Translations under genes and position numbers: made by a program
The notes under the pieces: model-generated
Database searches by the model: none
Seen by the model: the letters and a program-made list of their open reading frames with translations, nothing else
What the model was told of the DNA's origin: nothing
In this document: positions 52,452-52,592 of the stretch, in pieces
Numbering within the stretch: the stretch's first letter is position 1
How the letters are laid out: every line of letters starts with the position of its first letter
Assembly (NCBI GenBank): GCA_041745765.1
Contig: JBGTIH010000077.1
Span: forward strand, 1-52,592
DNA length: 52,592 nucleotides
From: JAHCHG01 sp041745765
GTDB lineage: Bacteria; Acidobacteriota; Blastocatellia; Pyrinomonadales; Pyrinomonadaceae
Direction: 5' to 3'

Positions 52452-52592
52452 TTAGGGCGAACGCATTATAAATACTTTTTTTCACAAAGTAGCGTTTTTT
52501 ATGGAAAACTACGGAAAAATGTCCTACTTTAGACTTGTATTTCCTTTTGAACAAACTTGTTTGACCTTTGCGATTTACAAAATTGTCCAATT
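52452..52592. repeat. Right copy of 141-bp terminal inverted repeat
   Basis: Exact reverse complement of 1-141. The minus-strand TATAAT (52470-52465) points toward the S10 peptidase gene. The same caution applies as for the left copy: the identity ends sharply, as expected where an assembly broke at a shared repeat. Confidence 0.9.

Noticed and set aside
1..52592. Linear replicon with terminal inverted repeats
   Set aside because: Repeat length equals a common assembly k-mer, there are no replication or telomere genes, and gene content is chromosomal.

Overview
The window looks like a chromosomal stretch of an AT-leaning, Gram-negative-type bacterium, most likely an Acidobacteriota member of the class Blastocatellia (Pyrinomonadaceae-like). 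This is inferred from gene style, not from a marker-gene tree. The signs are a membrane-anchored winged-helix/TPR regulator, a Hanks-type kinase fused to a WD40-like propeller beside an ECF sigma factor, many exported beta-helix, FG-GAP and CSLREA proteins, a DUF6335 protein and a YtxJ-type redox protein. Housekeeping genes (mdh, leuC/leuD, metB-like, mtnA, a tRNA-Leu) argue for a chromosome rather than a plasmid or phage. I see no integrase, phage structural genes or CRISPR array.

Layout. 1-6.8 kb: exported PD40 protein, CadC-like regulator, beta-helix/FG-GAP protein and a vanadium-haloperoxidase-like protein. 6.9-13 kb: class V aminotransferase, macrodomain protein, DoxX-like membrane protein, MtnA and M28 peptidase, with several palindromic repeats between them. 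13-20 kb: CorA, an ABC exporter operon with an unknown gene inside it, DUF4385 and CYTH proteins, a DUF1349 lipoprotein and malate dehydrogenase. 20-28 kb: Uma2-like nuclease, amidohydrolase and a TldD/PmbA pair of which one member carries a Tat signal. Then come three tandem hairpin units sharing a C/U-rich loop, and two exported unknowns. 28-34.4 kb: tRNA-Leu, NfeD, PP2C phosphatase, cystathionine gamma-synthase-like enzyme, and a tight leuC-X-Y-leuD operon whose small gene X is interrupted by an in-frame stop. 34.4-42.5 kb: a hairpin-rich intergenic region, LysR regulator, PilZ protein, YbdK-like ligase, isoaspartyl peptidase, and a leftward group of small proteins (DUF6335, zinc ribbon, DUF971, YtxJ), a membrane protein and a LysA-like decarboxylase. 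42.5-52.6 kb: kinase/propeller plus ECF sigma, an orphan ORF, a 1140-residue double-CSLREA protein and an S10 serine carboxypeptidase.

Both ends carry the same 141 bp in inverted orientation (1-141 and 52452-52592). This is most simply an assembly break at a repeat; 141 is a common maximum assembly k-mer length. It means the first and last genes share an identical upstream sequence.

The best candidate for something undescribed is the triple hairpin array at 26350-26593. All three units keep the loop GCTCTCCCCTTCA while a second hairpin in each changes on both arms together, which suggests tandem structured small RNAs with a possible anti-Shine-Dalgarno loop. Next are the two-gene insert inside leuC-leuD, and a palindromic repeat family whose two copies (9940-10037 and 24452-24529) differ by compensatory changes. 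No search or folding program was run. Family names come from motif recognition and recollection.
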